A stretch of 64,000 nt of DNA from Spirochaetae bacterium HGW-Spirochaetae-4 (GCA_002839335.1 PGXU01000006.1:24998-88997), one strand, 5' to 3'; positions 36,242-45,464 are shown, numbered from the stretch's first letter. Notes: generated by a model from the letters alone, not told the origin. Translations and numbers: made by a program.

Positions 36242-37227
36242 CGTATGAGATTTCCTCCGTAGGTCAATCCTGCGCCGAACCCGATTGTCATGACAACCTG
36301 GCCGCTCTTCAGCAACCCCTGCTCCTCCATTTCCCTGAGGGCTATGGGGATCGAAGCAGCCGATGTATTGGCGTAATCTTCGATATTCATAAAGAACTTG
36401 GATTGGTCTATCTTCAACCGTTTGGCTGCCGCCGAGATGATTCGGCTGTTGGCCTGGTGGGGAACGATCCAATCGACATCCTCGATGGTCATCTGGTTAC
36501 GGCTGAGCAATTCGTCGACAACCTCTCCCAACACCCGAACCGCAAAGTTGTATACTGCCCGTCCATCCATCTGCAGTTTCTGTCCTTCCGGCGGAAGCAA
36601 GGGATCGAGGGGTGCATGCGTGCCTCCCCGGGGAATACAGAGGAACGAAGCCCCACTACCCTCGGCATGCAGCACACTGTCGATGATATCCCCGTCACGC
36701 GCCTCACCGGCCTCGACCAGGACACATCCCGCCCCATCACCAAAAAGCACACAGGTGTTGCGGTCGTTCCAGTCGGTCACAGCGGACAGCTTCTCGGCAC
36801 CGATCACCACAACCGAACGGACAGTTCCCATGGCAACCAAGCCGTGGGCAATCTCCAACGCATATATGAACCCGGTACAACCGGCGGCAACATCGAATGC
36901 GGGAATCGTCTTCAATCCCAATTTGTCCTGGATGATACAGGCCGTAGCCGGGAATCCCAGGAAGTCCTGGGTCGCGGTAGCCAGTATGATCGCTCCGATA
37001 TCCTCTGCCTGCAAGCCATGGCGCTTCAACAGGTCTTTTACCGCTCCAACCGCCAGATCGCTGGTGGCTACCCCTTCATCCGCCAAGTGGCGAGCTCCGA
37101 TACCGGTATGTGAACGGATCCACTCGTCGCTGGTATCGACGGTTTTTGCCAAATCGTCGTTGGTAACTCTTCTTGGTGGTACATATGCTCCCACAGCACG
37201 GATACAGACATGTGCCGGTCTATTCAT
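36235..37227 (-). CDS. fabH: 3-oxoacyl-ACP synthase III
   Basis: Starts fatty-acid chains by condensing acyl-CoA with malonyl-ACP. It has 330 residues with the Cys-His-Asn triad in VAAGCTGFIYA, IVPHQANSRI and DYANTSAASIP. First gene of the fab operon, reading away from accB. GGAGGA precedes the ATG. Its promoter lies in the palindromic divergent region. Confidence 0.96.
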   Translation of the reverse strand: MNRPAHVCIRAVGAYVPPRRVTNDDLAKTVDTSDEWIRSHTGIGARHLADEGVATSDLAVGAVKDLLKRHGLQAEDIGAIILATATQDFLGFPATACIIQDKLGLKTIPAFDVAAGCTGFIYALEIAHGLVAMGTVRSVVVIGAEKLSAVTDWNDRNTCVLFGDGAGCVLVEAGEARDGDIIDSVLHAEGSGASFLCIPRGGTHAPLDPLLPPEGQKLQMDGRAVYNFAVRVLGEVVDELLSRNQMTIEDVDWIVPHQANSRIISAAAKRLKIDQSKFFMNIEDYANTSAASIPIALREMEEQGLLKSGQVVMTIGFGAGLTYGGNLIRW

Positions 37228-37272
37228 AGGGCACTTCCTCCAAAATCGTTCTATGACGTAAACGCCTCCCTC

Positions 37273-37302
37273 TATTTATTACATTTTTTCTCTTTTTGTC
37301 AA
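37273..37302 (-). promoter_or_regulatory. Promoter of the fab operon
   Basis: On the minus strand TTGACA (37302-37297) is followed, after 17-18 bases, by ATAAAT/TAAATA. The -35 box is the left half of the palindrome at 37297-37310. Confidence 0.6.
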
Positions 37303-37310
37303 TATTGACA
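37297..37310. promoter_or_regulatory. TGTCAATATTGACA palindrome, shared -35 operator of fab and acc
   Basis: A perfect 14-bp palindrome whose two halves are the -35 boxes of the divergent fab and acc promoters. A dimeric regulator here could switch off both operons at once. The sequence is not the FapR, FabT or FabR box that I know. A second palindrome, AGTATCGATACT, lies at 37320-37331 over the acc -10 region. Confidence 0.65.
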
Positions 37311-37333
37311 CTTTCTTCCAGTATCGATACTAT
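37305..37333 (+). promoter_or_regulatory. Promoter of the acc operon
   Basis: TTGACA and TACTAT are separated by exactly 17 bases. The predicted start is near 37340. The -10 box overlaps the AGTATCGATACT palindrome. Confidence 0.8.
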
Positions 37334-37395
37334 CAGATGAGAAGGTGAGTTCGATGCCCACCAGCATCCCAGGCCCTACACCTCAGGAGGACCCG

Positions 37396-37839
37396 ATGGA
37401 ACAGAAAGAGTTGCAACAATTCATAACTATTTTTGAGAACAGCTCGCTTTGCGAGATTGAAATCACTTGTGAACAGTATTCCCTGCACATGAAGAAACCC
37501 ACGGCACACACCGTTGCCCCCGAAGGATTCCATCCGGTTTCCCTCCAGGGTGCGCCACACCATACCCAGGCACAACCTGCCGTCAAAGCGGACAGCGGAA
37601 CGAAAACGATCACCAGTCCGATTGTCGGAACCTTTTATCGGACCCCATCCCCAGACTCTCCCCCGTATGTGGAAGTCGGCGATACCGTCCATAAGGGAGA
37701 TGTCGTGTGCACATTGGAAGCGATGAAACTCATGAACCAGCTTGAAGCCGAATACGATTGCGAAATAGTTGCGGTACTTGCCGACCAGGGATCCTTGGTA
37801 GAGTTCGGCCAACCGCTGTTCGAGGTGAAACCGTTATGA
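37396..37839 (+). CDS. accB: Biotin carboxyl carrier protein of acetyl-CoA carboxylase
   Basis: A 147-residue carrier. The N-terminal helical domain (1-45) is joined by a His/Pro/Ala-rich linker (HHTQAQPAV) to the biotinyl domain that begins ITSPIVGTFYRTPSPD. The biotin Lys is in EAMKLMNQ, where most bacteria have EAMKMMN. ATG 37396 has AGGAGG; ATG 37354, after AAGGTG, would add 14 residues. Its stop overlaps the accC start (ATGA). Confidence 0.94.
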   Translation: MEQKELQQFITIFENSSLCEIEITCEQYSLHMKKPTAHTVAPEGFHPVSLQGAPHHTQAQPAVKADSGTKTITSPIVGTFYRTPSPDSPPYVEVGDTVHKGDVVCTLEAMKLMNQLEAEYDCEIVAVLADQGSLVEFGQPLFEVKPL

Positions 37840-39164
37840 TCCGTTCGTTGCTGATAGCGAACCGGGGAGAAATAGCCGTCCGTATCATCAGGACTTGCAA
37901 GGATATGGGAATCAGGACCGTAGCGGTCTATTCGCAAGCCGACGCCGATTCGTTGCATACCCGGATGGCCGACCAGGCTATCTGCATCGGGCCTGCGGCT
38001 TCCAGTGAAAGCTATCTCAATATCCGAAATATCATAACCGCAGCCTGTGTATCCCGTTGCGATGCGATCCACCCTGGTGTCGGATTCCTTTCGGAGAACC
38101 CGAAGTTCGCCGAAGAAGTCGAACGTGCCGGGCTGGTGTTTGTCGGGCCTACGGCCAGGACGATTCGGATGCTCGGAGACAAGGTGCGGTCGCGACATTC
38201 CGCTACCGAAGCCGGTGTTCCGGTAACCCCCGGGAGCATGGAAGCCATAACCGATGCCGCAAGCGCGGCACAATTGGCTCAGCAGATCGGATACCCCGTG
38301 ATCCTCAAGGCAGCAGCCGGTGGTGGTGGACGGGGGATGCGCATCGTCAAGCATGCGAAGGAATTGCCCAACGCCATAACTGTCGCTTCCCGCGAAGCCC
38401 TCGCCTTCTTTTCAGACGGTACGATCCATATGGAAAAATACCTGTTGAATCCAAGGCATGTGGAGATCCAGCTGCTGTCCGATGGCAAAGGCAGGGTCGT
38501 CCATTTGGGAGAGCGTGATTGTTCGGTCCAGAAGAACCACCAGAAGCTTATCGAGGAGAGCCCGTCTCCTATCATCACCGAACTGATGCGCCAACAGATG
38601 GGCGCCGATTCGGTGCGGTTGTTCGAGCATATCGGATACCGTGGAGCGGGAACAATCGAATTTCTGGTTGAGGACGGCGCCTACTGGTTCATGGAAGTGA
38701 ATGCCCGCGTGCAGGTGGAACACCCGGTCTCGGAGTTGGTGAGTGGCACCGATATCATCCGGCAACAGCTGTTGATCGCTGGAGGCAAGGGACTCGATTT
38801 GCCCGACGAGCCGTTGCAACTTCGTGGACACGCCCTCGAATGCCGTGTGAATGCGTTGACTACAGGAACGGTCGCGAAGTTCAATCCACCGTTGGGCCCC
38901 GGGGTCAGGGTGGACACCCACCTGTTCCAAGGTGCGAAGATCAGTCCCTATTACGATTCGATGATTGCAAAAGTCATTGTACATACACCGCACAGGCAGT
39001 TGAGTATCGATACGATGGTTCGTGCACTCAAGGAATTCGTCATCGAAGGAGTCGATACGAACATCGGTTCCCAGATCGAGATACTGCTTTCGAAACCCTT
39101 CAGGTCGGGAGTGTTCGGTACGGACCTGTACACCCGTCTGTTCCCCGATCCAAAAAAGAGGTAA
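37836..39164 (+). CDS. accC: Biotin carboxylase subunit of acetyl-CoA carboxylase
   Basis: ATP-grasp enzyme that carboxylates the biotin on AccB. It has 442 residues. Visible: the N-terminal LLIANRGEIAVRIIRTCKDM, ATP loop KAAAGGGGRGMRIV, LGERDCSVQKNHQKLIEESP, and the active-site EVNARVQVEHPVSE. The last differs from the usual EMNTRLQVEH by conservative changes. The start overlaps accB. Confidence 0.95.
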   Translation: MIRSLLIANRGEIAVRIIRTCKDMGIRTVAVYSQADADSLHTRMADQAICIGPAASSESYLNIRNIITAACVSRCDAIHPGVGFLSENPKFAEEVERAGLVFVGPTARTIRMLGDKVRSRHSATEAGVPVTPGSMEAITDAASAAQLAQQIGYPVILKAAAGGGGRGMRIVKHAKELPNAITVASREALAFFSDGTIHMEKYLLNPRHVEIQLLSDGKGRVVHLGERDCSVQKNHQKLIEESPSPIITELMRQQMGADSVRLFEHIGYRGAGTIEFLVEDGAYWFMEVNARVQVEHPVSELVSGTDIIRQQLLIAGGKGLDLPDEPLQLRGHALECRVNALTTGTVAKFNPPLGPGVRVDTHLFQGAKISPYYDSMIAKVIVHTPHRQLSIDTMVRALKEFVIEGVDTNIGSQIEILLSKPFRSGVFGTDLYTRLFPDPKKR

Positions 39165-39170
39165 CCCCAC

Positions 39171-39962
39171 ATGCATAAAGCGGAAAATTGTCCAGCCTGC
39201 CATCGTCAGGTCTCTGACGATGTCTTGAAGAAATATCAAATGGTATGCCCGGAATGCGGCTTCCACCATCGCTTGGATGCGGCCCAAAGGATCGAACAGA
39301 TTGCCGATGCGGGATCGTTCAAGGAATTTTCGGCCGAATTGTGTTCGAAGAACCCCATCGAGTTGGACGGTTATGCCGAGAAACTGCGCCAGAACCAAAA
39401 ACAATCGTCGATGAACGAGGCAGTGGTTACCGGTATTTGTACGATCGAGGGACTGGAGGCTGTCTTGGCCGTGATGTCTTTCGATTTCATGGGTGGGAGC
39501 ATGGGGTCTGTCGTCGGGGAAAAGATTACCCAGGCGATGTTCCAAGGAGCCCTATCCGATTCACCCGTCATCATCTTCACCGCCAGTGGAGGGGCACGCA
39601 TGCAGGAAGGAATCTTCTCGCTCATGCAGATGGCCAAGACCGCCAGTGCCGCGGCCTTGCTGGAGCAGACCGGTGTCCCGTTGTTCATCGTACTCACGCA
39701 CCCGACAACCGGCGGGGTGACCGCATCGTTCGCAATGCTCGGAGATGTGATCATCGCCGAACCCGGTGCATTGATCGGCTTCGCCGGACCCCGGGTCATC
39801 GAAGGAACCATCGGACAGAAACTACCCGAAGGGTTCCAGAAAGCGGAGTTCCAACTGAAGAAGGGCTTTGTCGATGCGATCGTACCGCGCGACAAGCTCC
39901 GTACCCAACTCTCGTTTCTGATGCGCACCCACGCAGGAGTCAAGCATGAACAAAACGCATGA
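39171..39962 (+). CDS. accD: Acetyl-CoA carboxylase carboxyltransferase subunit beta
   Basis: Carboxyltransferase half with an N-terminal four-Cys zinc ribbon (Cys7, Cys10, Cys26, Cys29, in NCPACH and VCPECGF) and a crotonase-fold domain with SGGARMQEGIFSLMQMAKT. The 263 residues are slightly shorter than typical. The start is six bases after accC. It overlaps accA by 17 bases. Confidence 0.96.
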   Translation: MHKAENCPACHRQVSDDVLKKYQMVCPECGFHHRLDAAQRIEQIADAGSFKEFSAELCSKNPIELDGYAEKLRQNQKQSSMNEAVVTGICTIEGLEAVLAVMSFDFMGGSMGSVVGEKITQAMFQGALSDSPVIIFTASGGARMQEGIFSLMQMAKTASAAALLEQTGVPLFIVLTHPTTGGVTASFAMLGDVIIAEPGALIGFAGPRVIEGTIGQKLPEGFQKAEFQLKKGFVDAIVPRDKLRTQLSFLMRTHAGVKHEQNA

Positions 39963-40881
39963 AGAATTGTTGAAGACCTCGGTCACACGACTGGAAGAGA
40001 TAGCGATAAGCGACCCCCGTACAAAGGAACGGTCCTCGTGGGACTGTGTATTGCTTTCCCGACAGCAAGGCCGTCCAGGTGCGGCTACCTATATCGATCT
40101 GATCTGCGATGAGTTCATGGAATTGCATGGGGACAGGACCTATGGCGACGATCCCGCCATGATCGGTGGAATCGGTACGATAGGTGGCCGTGCTATCACC
40201 TTCATCGGCAATCGCAAGGGTATGAACCTGCGCGAGAATATCGAACGCAACTATGGTATGAGCAATCCCGAAGGTTACAGGAAGGCCCTCAGGCTTGCCA
40301 AGCAGGCCGAGAAGTTCGGTCGTCCGGTCGTCTGTTTCATCGATACCCCCGGAGCATTTCCCGGACTTGGTGCCGAGGAACGGGGAATCGGCGAGGCGAT
40401 CGCCCGCAACCTGAAGGAGTTCTCCACGCTCAAGGTTCCTGTGTTGAGTTTCATCATCGGGGAAGGTGGAAGCGGTGGAGCCCTGGGAATAGGTGTCGGA
40501 GACAAGCTCTACATGTTGGAGAATGCCGTCTACTCGGTCATAACTCCGGAAGGCTTCGCCTCGATCCTGCTGCGCGACCCCTCCAGGGCCCAGGAAGCGG
40601 CCGAGGCCATGAAGATGACCGCCAGGGATCTCAAGCGCTTCAATATCATCCACGATATTATTCCCGAGGTCCCCGAGGGCGCCCATAAGGATCCGCTGTT
40701 CACCGCGAACGCAATCAAAGAGACGATCTTGAAGGATCTTGACGTATTGTGTGCCAAACCGGCCGCCAATCTGGTTCGTTACCGGATCCGGAAAATCAGG
40801 GGAATCGGAGAATTCGAAGGCTCGGAAGCCTGGTGGACCACCTTGATGGAAGTATTCAAACTTACCGTGGACTTGCGCTGA
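39946..40881 (+). CDS. accA: Acetyl-CoA carboxylase carboxyltransferase subunit alpha
   Basis: Partner of AccD; together they transfer CO2 from carboxybiotin to acetyl-CoA. It has 311 residues. Conserved blocks are ELHGDRTYGDDPAMIGGIG, CFIDTPGAFPGLGAEERG and GEGGSGGALGIGVGD. CAGGAG inside accD serves as its ribosome site. Last gene of the acc operon; it ends 9 bases from the convergent 372-residue gene, leaving no room for a terminator in between. Confidence 0.96.
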   Translation: MNKTHEELLKTSVTRLEEIAISDPRTKERSSWDCVLLSRQQGRPGAATYIDLICDEFMELHGDRTYGDDPAMIGGIGTIGGRAITFIGNRKGMNLRENIERNYGMSNPEGYRKALRLAKQAEKFGRPVVCFIDTPGAFPGLGAEERGIGEAIARNLKEFSTLKVPVLSFIIGEGGSGGALGIGVGDKLYMLENAVYSVITPEGFASILLRDPSRAQEAAEAMKMTARDLKRFNIIHDIIPEVPEGAHKDPLFTANAIKETILKDLDVLCAKPAANLVRYRIRKIRGIGEFEGSEAWWTTLMEVFKLTVDLR

Positions 40882-40890
40882 CCGGAGGCC

Positions 40891-42009
40891 TTACCTGGTC
40901 CGGTTGTGTTTCTTCAAGGCATTGGGCGTGTGTCCGCGCAGTGCCCATTTCCGGCAGTTCTCGCTCATCTGGACGTACAGCTCGGTAAACCGGGTGATCT
41001 CGTCCATACCGGTGAACAACAGTCCGTACTCGTTGAGCAAATCGAAGACATCCTGCATGCCGTCGCCGGCGATACAGGTATCGGAAATCTCGTCCATGAG
41101 ATCCTCGATCTGTTCGTCGTTGGGCAAGCGGTAGCCGGAAAGGAATTCCATCATGGCGCTGGCAGCAGGGGACTGGTCGTCGTACGGTGTCTGGAAATAT
41201 TGGACCAGCTCCTCGCGTGACGGTGCATAGTAGGAGACTTGCTTGACATTATCAAGAAATTGCTCCACTTCCTCCAACGTCCGGAAGAACGAGGAAATCA
41301 CCAGCTCGTCTTCGAACCACCAGTAGTACTGCACCTTGCCGAGTTCATCCAGTTCATCCTGGGCCATGGCAGGTGTGAGATTCTCCGCTTCGAACCGGTT
41401 CCAGACGATCGCGAATTGATCGATATCCAACACTCCGTACAAATTCGACAGGGATACCGCGTACGCGTCGAGACGCTGGTGCAATTCGACCGATTTCCAC
41501 AGCTCGGTATCCTTGAGCATCTGCAATGCCGGCAACAGTTCCCGGGGAACGACAGCCGTATAGGAAGCTCCCGTCTTGTACAGATACAGGAACCCGAAAT
41601 TGTGCACGTGCGAGATATCACGGAACTGCAACATATCCGTATCCACGACGATGGACGTGTCGTCCTTGAACCGTTTGAGGAACTCCAGGTTGACCACTGG
41701 AAGATAGGGCAGCATTTTCGGAAAGCGGTCGACGATACGTCCCGAAAGGGAGTCCACGAACTGCTTTTTCCGGGCGGACATGGGAAGATCGACCTCATGG
41801 TCGGAGGCAAGGTCCAGCAAATGTTCTTTCGTATATGAATCGAGGCATACCGCAAGACTATGCGAGGGCGTGCCCGACAATGCCGCACTATGCAGCAGTT
41901 CTCGGTTCAAAGAGGGTTCGGTATCCATGATGCTCCGAAGTAGAGCATCGGTGAATACCGGCGAGGGATGCATTTCACGCGTCGGCGGTTTGTATCCGGT
42001 TTCTATCAT
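40891..42009 (-). CDS. Unrecognised 372-residue cytoplasmic protein
   Basis: I do not recognise this protein. It is acidic, soluble and probably all-helical, with no signal peptide. Residues about 50-100 (SYTKEHLLDLASDHEVDLPM followed by SARKKQFVDSL) resemble a SAP-like or Rho-N-like three-helix fold. The C-terminus KWALRGHTPNALKKHNRTR resembles endings of some YecA/SEC-C-linked proteins, but no zinc cysteines follow. ATG 42009 was taken because AGGGG lies upstream. It begins 17 bases after the DUF4954 gene and is surely in its operon. Confidence 0.7.
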   Translation of the reverse strand: MIETGYKPPTREMHPSPVFTDALLRSIMDTEPSLNRELLHSAALSGTPSHSLAVCLDSYTKEHLLDLASDHEVDLPMSARKKQFVDSLSGRIVDRFPKMLPYLPVVNLEFLKRFKDDTSIVVDTDMLQFRDISHVHNFGFLYLYKTGASYTAVVPRELLPALQMLKDTELWKSVELHQRLDAYAVSLSNLYGVLDIDQFAIVWNRFEAENLTPAMAQDELDELGKVQYYWWFEDELVISSFFRTLEEVEQFLDNVKQVSYYAPSREELVQYFQTPYDDQSPAASAMMEFLSGYRLPNDEQIEDLMDEISDTCIAGDGMQDVFDLLNEYGLLFTGMDEITRFTELYVQMSENCRKWALRGHTPNALKKHNRTR

Positions 42010-42026
42010 GCCCCTAATGTAACACA

Positions 42027-44252
42027 TCAGGACCAAGGAGAAAAGCGTCGGGCGAGCTCCTTCAACTTCTCCATCTCGCTGCGACTCTGTTTGACGAACG
42101 AATTGTCCTCGGGTTTTCCCAGGACCGCATCCATCTCCTCTTCGTTCCGGTAGACCATCTTCCTGAACGGATCCTCGAAATCCTTCTTCCTCGAGCGATA
42201 CACTTCCAATGCGTTCTGGTCACAAAGGATAAGGAACCGGTCGATCAGATACTCCCAATGCACGACATCCAGTTGTGCTGTACGCAACAACTTCTGCAAC
42301 GTCTGGAGCGCCACGGTCGCCTTGACCCTCGGATACTCGTCCCACCATGTAGCATACTGGTCGTGGATAGCCTGCCAGGAATCGACCTGGCCTTCCTCGA
42401 TGAGGTGGATCAACCGTTGTATCTGCGGTTCGGATACCAACTGTCCCCCCATGTTCCTGAAGGGTCCGCTGACCGATTCGAGGTGCATCGGCCCCTTTGC
42501 CAACCACACCCGTGTCTCTTCTTGGAAATCCGGAAGCTTCTGTCCCTGCCCGTCGAGATAGGCCAAAAGGATCCTGACCGATCCGAAAATCAACATTTCC
42601 CGGTATGCCCGATACCCTTCGGCAACCTTCAGCACGACCGAGGGCGTGGTCGACCGGTCGATGCCGGAAGCGACGACTTCGAGCGTGCCGACTTGTTCGG
42701 GATGGGTCTCGAGCAACATCCGCCCCTGCTCCCGCAATGCATCCTCATTGGCTCCAAGACCTGGTGCGACCAAGGAGGCTCCTACCGCCGCACGACCAAC
42801 CCAAAGACTCAGCAGGTCCATGGCCGAGAGGATTTCCTCCATGGTATCGGGAGCCATGTAATCGGCTTCGATATGCTGGGTCACGAAGGTCCGCTTGTCA
42901 CGATTCTTGAATTTCCACCCGTTGCGTTCCAAGGCGTAGCGGTTGTACATCCACCAGTAGGCGGGCATGATCGTTATCTGTCCGGTATTCTCCTGGTACC
43001 CGACCATGGAGAACGGTACGGGTATGTTCAGCTCATGCGGATAATCGCCCTTGGTGATCAAGGTGAACGAGGCGAATTTGCTGTTGAACTTGATCGAACT
43101 GGAAAGCGCTGGCCAAAAGCCGCGTCGGGCCTGCATCTCCCCATCGTTTCCTCGTGTATTGTGATTCGACCCGATATTCGCCCCTGCGGCCATGTTGGAC
43201 TGTCCCTGGACCAAGGAAGCGATCAGGAACGAGTTGTTGTGGTGCTGTTCGTGGAATGGGAATACCAGCGTGTTCAACACCTCGCAGCAACTTATGGTGG
43301 AGTTGTCACCCAAGACCGAGTTGAGCAGCCGCGCGCCGTATTTCAGGTTGCTGTTGTTGCCCATGATGAATCGGACCGCCTTCACGCCATAGAACACGTG
43401 GCATCCGAACCCGATGATCCCATTGACCAGCTCGACTCCCTCGCCAATCTGTGTGGCACTGTCCTCGTGCGAACGTATCGTAAGGTTCTTCAGCTTGTTC
43501 GCACCTTTCACATATACGCAGGCCCCGAAGAGCACGTCCTTGATCACCCGGCAGGACTTGATGACCGACCCTGGACCGACTTCCCCATACCATCCGCGGT
43601 GCAAGTCGACTTCCTGTTCGCTCAGCACGACCAACCGGTCGAGCATCTTCCTGTGTTCCCTATAGGTGCCCCACAACCAGGCGTCTGCACAAATCATGGA
43701 CTCGAACGGCAACACCGAGCGGGATTCGGCCTCGTTCATGATATTCAGCCAAATGCGGACCGATTCGTCCTCACCCTGCTTGAGCACCCCATTGCCGAAC
43801 TTGGCATGGTTGGTGGTGTCCATCTCATCTATTTCGCTCAGTATGCATTGCTCACCGACAATATAATGGGAGAGGTAGCTGCAGCGGTGGATGCAGCTGT
43901 GCCTGCCGATATCGCAGGAGATGATATGGCTGTCGCGGATTCCTTCGGGTAGCGAGAAATCATGGTAGCTTACCGTATAGGGTTCCAACGAACCGATCCT
44001 GACCAGCCCGAAAAAGGCACTGCTACGGATAAGCGAGAGATCGATCGGATCCTCGACCAGAACGTCGTTCCAATTGGGACAGGTATTCCCCTGGCTTTCC
44101 AACCGGTTCCGCTCGTCCTCGGACAACGGCCGCCATGTGGCATTCCAAGCGGCGGTCTGCTTGTTCCTGAAGGCATATTCATCGTGACCCCGTTGCAGGT
44201 ATTCGTCGGTGACGAATCCATACCCGTATTCTTCTATCGGCTTTCTTTTCAT
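42027..44252 (-). CDS. DUF4954 protein with left-handed beta-helix repeats
   Basis: A 741-residue DUF4954 protein, a family seen mostly in spirochaetes and Bacteroidetes. Residues about 95-370 carry hexapeptide-like repeats of a left-handed beta helix as in sugar-nucleotide acyl/nucleotidyltransferases (SHIISCDIGRHSCIHRCSYL, GNNSNLKYGARLLNSVLGDN). A conserved NIGSNHNTRGNDGE follows. The last 250 residues are helical. Function is unknown; a nucleotide-sugar role is a guess from the fold. It lies after azlD in the same direction, 55 bases away. Confidence 0.88.
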   Translation of the reverse strand: MKRKPIEEYGYGFVTDEYLQRGHDEYAFRNKQTAAWNATWRPLSEDERNRLESQGNTCPNWNDVLVEDPIDLSLIRSSAFFGLVRIGSLEPYTVSYHDFSLPEGIRDSHIISCDIGRHSCIHRCSYLSHYIVGEQCILSEIDEMDTTNHAKFGNGVLKQGEDESVRIWLNIMNEAESRSVLPFESMICADAWLWGTYREHRKMLDRLVVLSEQEVDLHRGWYGEVGPGSVIKSCRVIKDVLFGACVYVKGANKLKNLTIRSHEDSATQIGEGVELVNGIIGFGCHVFYGVKAVRFIMGNNSNLKYGARLLNSVLGDNSTISCCEVLNTLVFPFHEQHHNNSFLIASLVQGQSNMAAGANIGSNHNTRGNDGEMQARRGFWPALSSSIKFNSKFASFTLITKGDYPHELNIPVPFSMVGYQENTGQITIMPAYWWMYNRYALERNGWKFKNRDKRTFVTQHIEADYMAPDTMEEILSAMDLLSLWVGRAAVGASLVAPGLGANEDALREQGRMLLETHPEQVGTLEVVASGIDRSTTPSVVLKVAEGYRAYREMLIFGSVRILLAYLDGQGQKLPDFQEETRVWLAKGPMHLESVSGPFRNMGGQLVSEPQIQRLIHLIEEGQVDSWQAIHDQYATWWDEYPRVKATVALQTLQKLLRTAQLDVVHWEYLIDRFLILCDQNALEVYRSRKKDFEDPFRKMVYRNEEEMDAVLGKPEDNSFVKQSRSEMEKLKELARRFSPWS

Positions 44253-44307
44253 GATGGCAAATCATACACCGGCATGACCAGACAGGCAATAAAACATTGG
44301 CAACCGA

Positions 44308-44640
44308 TTATAAAAAAGCACCTTGGACCAAAACCATATACACCACGGTCCCAATCCCGATACTCAACAAGGTATTGCGTCGCCATATATGGATGAGTGC
44401 GGTGGCGGCGACCCCGATGATTTCGTTCACCCACAGCCCCTGAGCCTCGAACGAGATATGCTTGAGGCTGTAGACGACCAGTGCGGCCATGACCGCCGGA
44501 GGCAGCACCTCTCCCAGAAAGAGGACAGCGGCAGGCACCTTGCGCCTCTTGTTGCCGAAGAGGATAAACGGTGTGGCCCGGGTTGCCAGGGTACACAACG
44601 CAGTTACAGCTACGACCAACAGGGATGGAGCGATACTCAT
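44308..44640 (-). CDS. azlD: Branched-chain amino-acid exporter small subunit AzlD
   Basis: A 110-residue membrane protein with four helices, of the AzlD family; TRATPFILFGNKRRKVPAAV is the family signature. With AzlC it exports branched-chain amino acids or their analogues. The start codon overlaps the azlC stop (ATGA), so the two are translationally coupled. Confidence 0.92.
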   Translation of the reverse strand: MSIAPSLLVVAVTALCTLATRATPFILFGNKRRKVPAAVLFLGEVLPPAVMAALVVYSLKHISFEAQGLWVNEIIGVAATALIHIWRRNTLLSIGIGTVVYMVLVQGAFL

Positions 44641-45332
44641 CGCCGTACCTCCACGAGATTCCTCGCCGCGAGGAGCATGGCCACCGTAGCCACCAGCGCC
44701 GGCAACAGGAACCGGTCAGGTCCTAAGAACGACAACGATACAATCGCACAAACCATACCGATGATCGCCGGCAAGCGGTTCTTTGCGGCAATCCACTGCT
44801 CGACAAATATTACGGTGAACAGTGCTGTCATGGCGAAGTCGATACCGGTGATATCAAGCGTGATGTGGGAGCCCAATACGGCTCCGACCACAGAACCGGT
44901 CACCCAGTAGCTTTGGTCCAACAGCGCCATCCACCAGGAGAGCCGGTCACGATCTTCAGTGGAACCGACATCTCCCACCGCACAGAGTAGCGCATAGGTC
45001 TCGTCGGTCAAGGAAAAGACCATATACAACCCGCGCTTGCCCATTGCCTTGAACCGCTCGATGAAAGAAAGGCCATAAAAGAGATGCCGCGAGTTGACCA
45101 GAAGTGTCGTTACGGCAACAGTGGTCAGCGAGGCATCTTGGGAAAGCAATCCGACCAACACGAACTGCATCGAACCGGCGAATACAAACAGGCTGATCCC
45201 GAGAGCCCATACCCAGTGGTATCCGGCTTTCTGCAACAACAGTCCGAACGCGACGCCAAGCACCAGATACCCCATCATGACGGGGATCGTACGGAGGAAC
45301 GCCTGCTTGACGATGCGATTATCGGGAAACAT
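44637..45332 (-). CDS. azlC: Branched-chain amino-acid exporter large subunit AzlC
   Basis: A 231-residue AzlC-family permease: VMMGYLVLGVAFGLLLQKAG and LVNSRHLFYGLSFIERFK are typical. AAGGAG stands five bases before ATG 45332. Divergent from the HTH regulator at 45465; their 132-base gap holds a GTTACA-N5-TGTAAC dyad close to the regulator. Confidence 0.93.
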   Translation of the reverse strand: MFPDNRIVKQAFLRTIPVMMGYLVLGVAFGLLLQKAGYHWVWALGISLFVFAGSMQFVLVGLLSQDASLTTVAVTTLLVNSRHLFYGLSFIERFKAMGKRGLYMVFSLTDETYALLCAVGDVGSTEDRDRLSWWMALLDQSYWVTGSVVGAVLGSHITLDITGIDFAMTALFTVIFVEQWIAAKNRLPAIIGMVCAIVSLSFLGPDRFLLPALVATVAMLLAARNLVEVRR

Positions 45333-45426
45333 CGGGACTCCTTGCACAATTATGCGGTTGTCCAGTTGTACCACCTGCCCCATGGACTGTCAACAGAACT
45401 CCCTCTTGCATTACAATAAATACTAT

Positions 45427-45443
45427 GTTACAAATAATGTAAC
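45427..45443. promoter_or_regulatory. GTTACA-N5-TGTAAC dyad
   Basis: A perfect 6-bp inverted repeat with a 5-base spacer, 21 bases before the start codon of the HTH regulator. It is probably the autoregulatory operator of that regulator, controlling the MFS gene too; reach to azlC is possible. Confidence 0.6.
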
Positions 45444-45464
45444 GTTAAAACCGAGAGGATTGCC

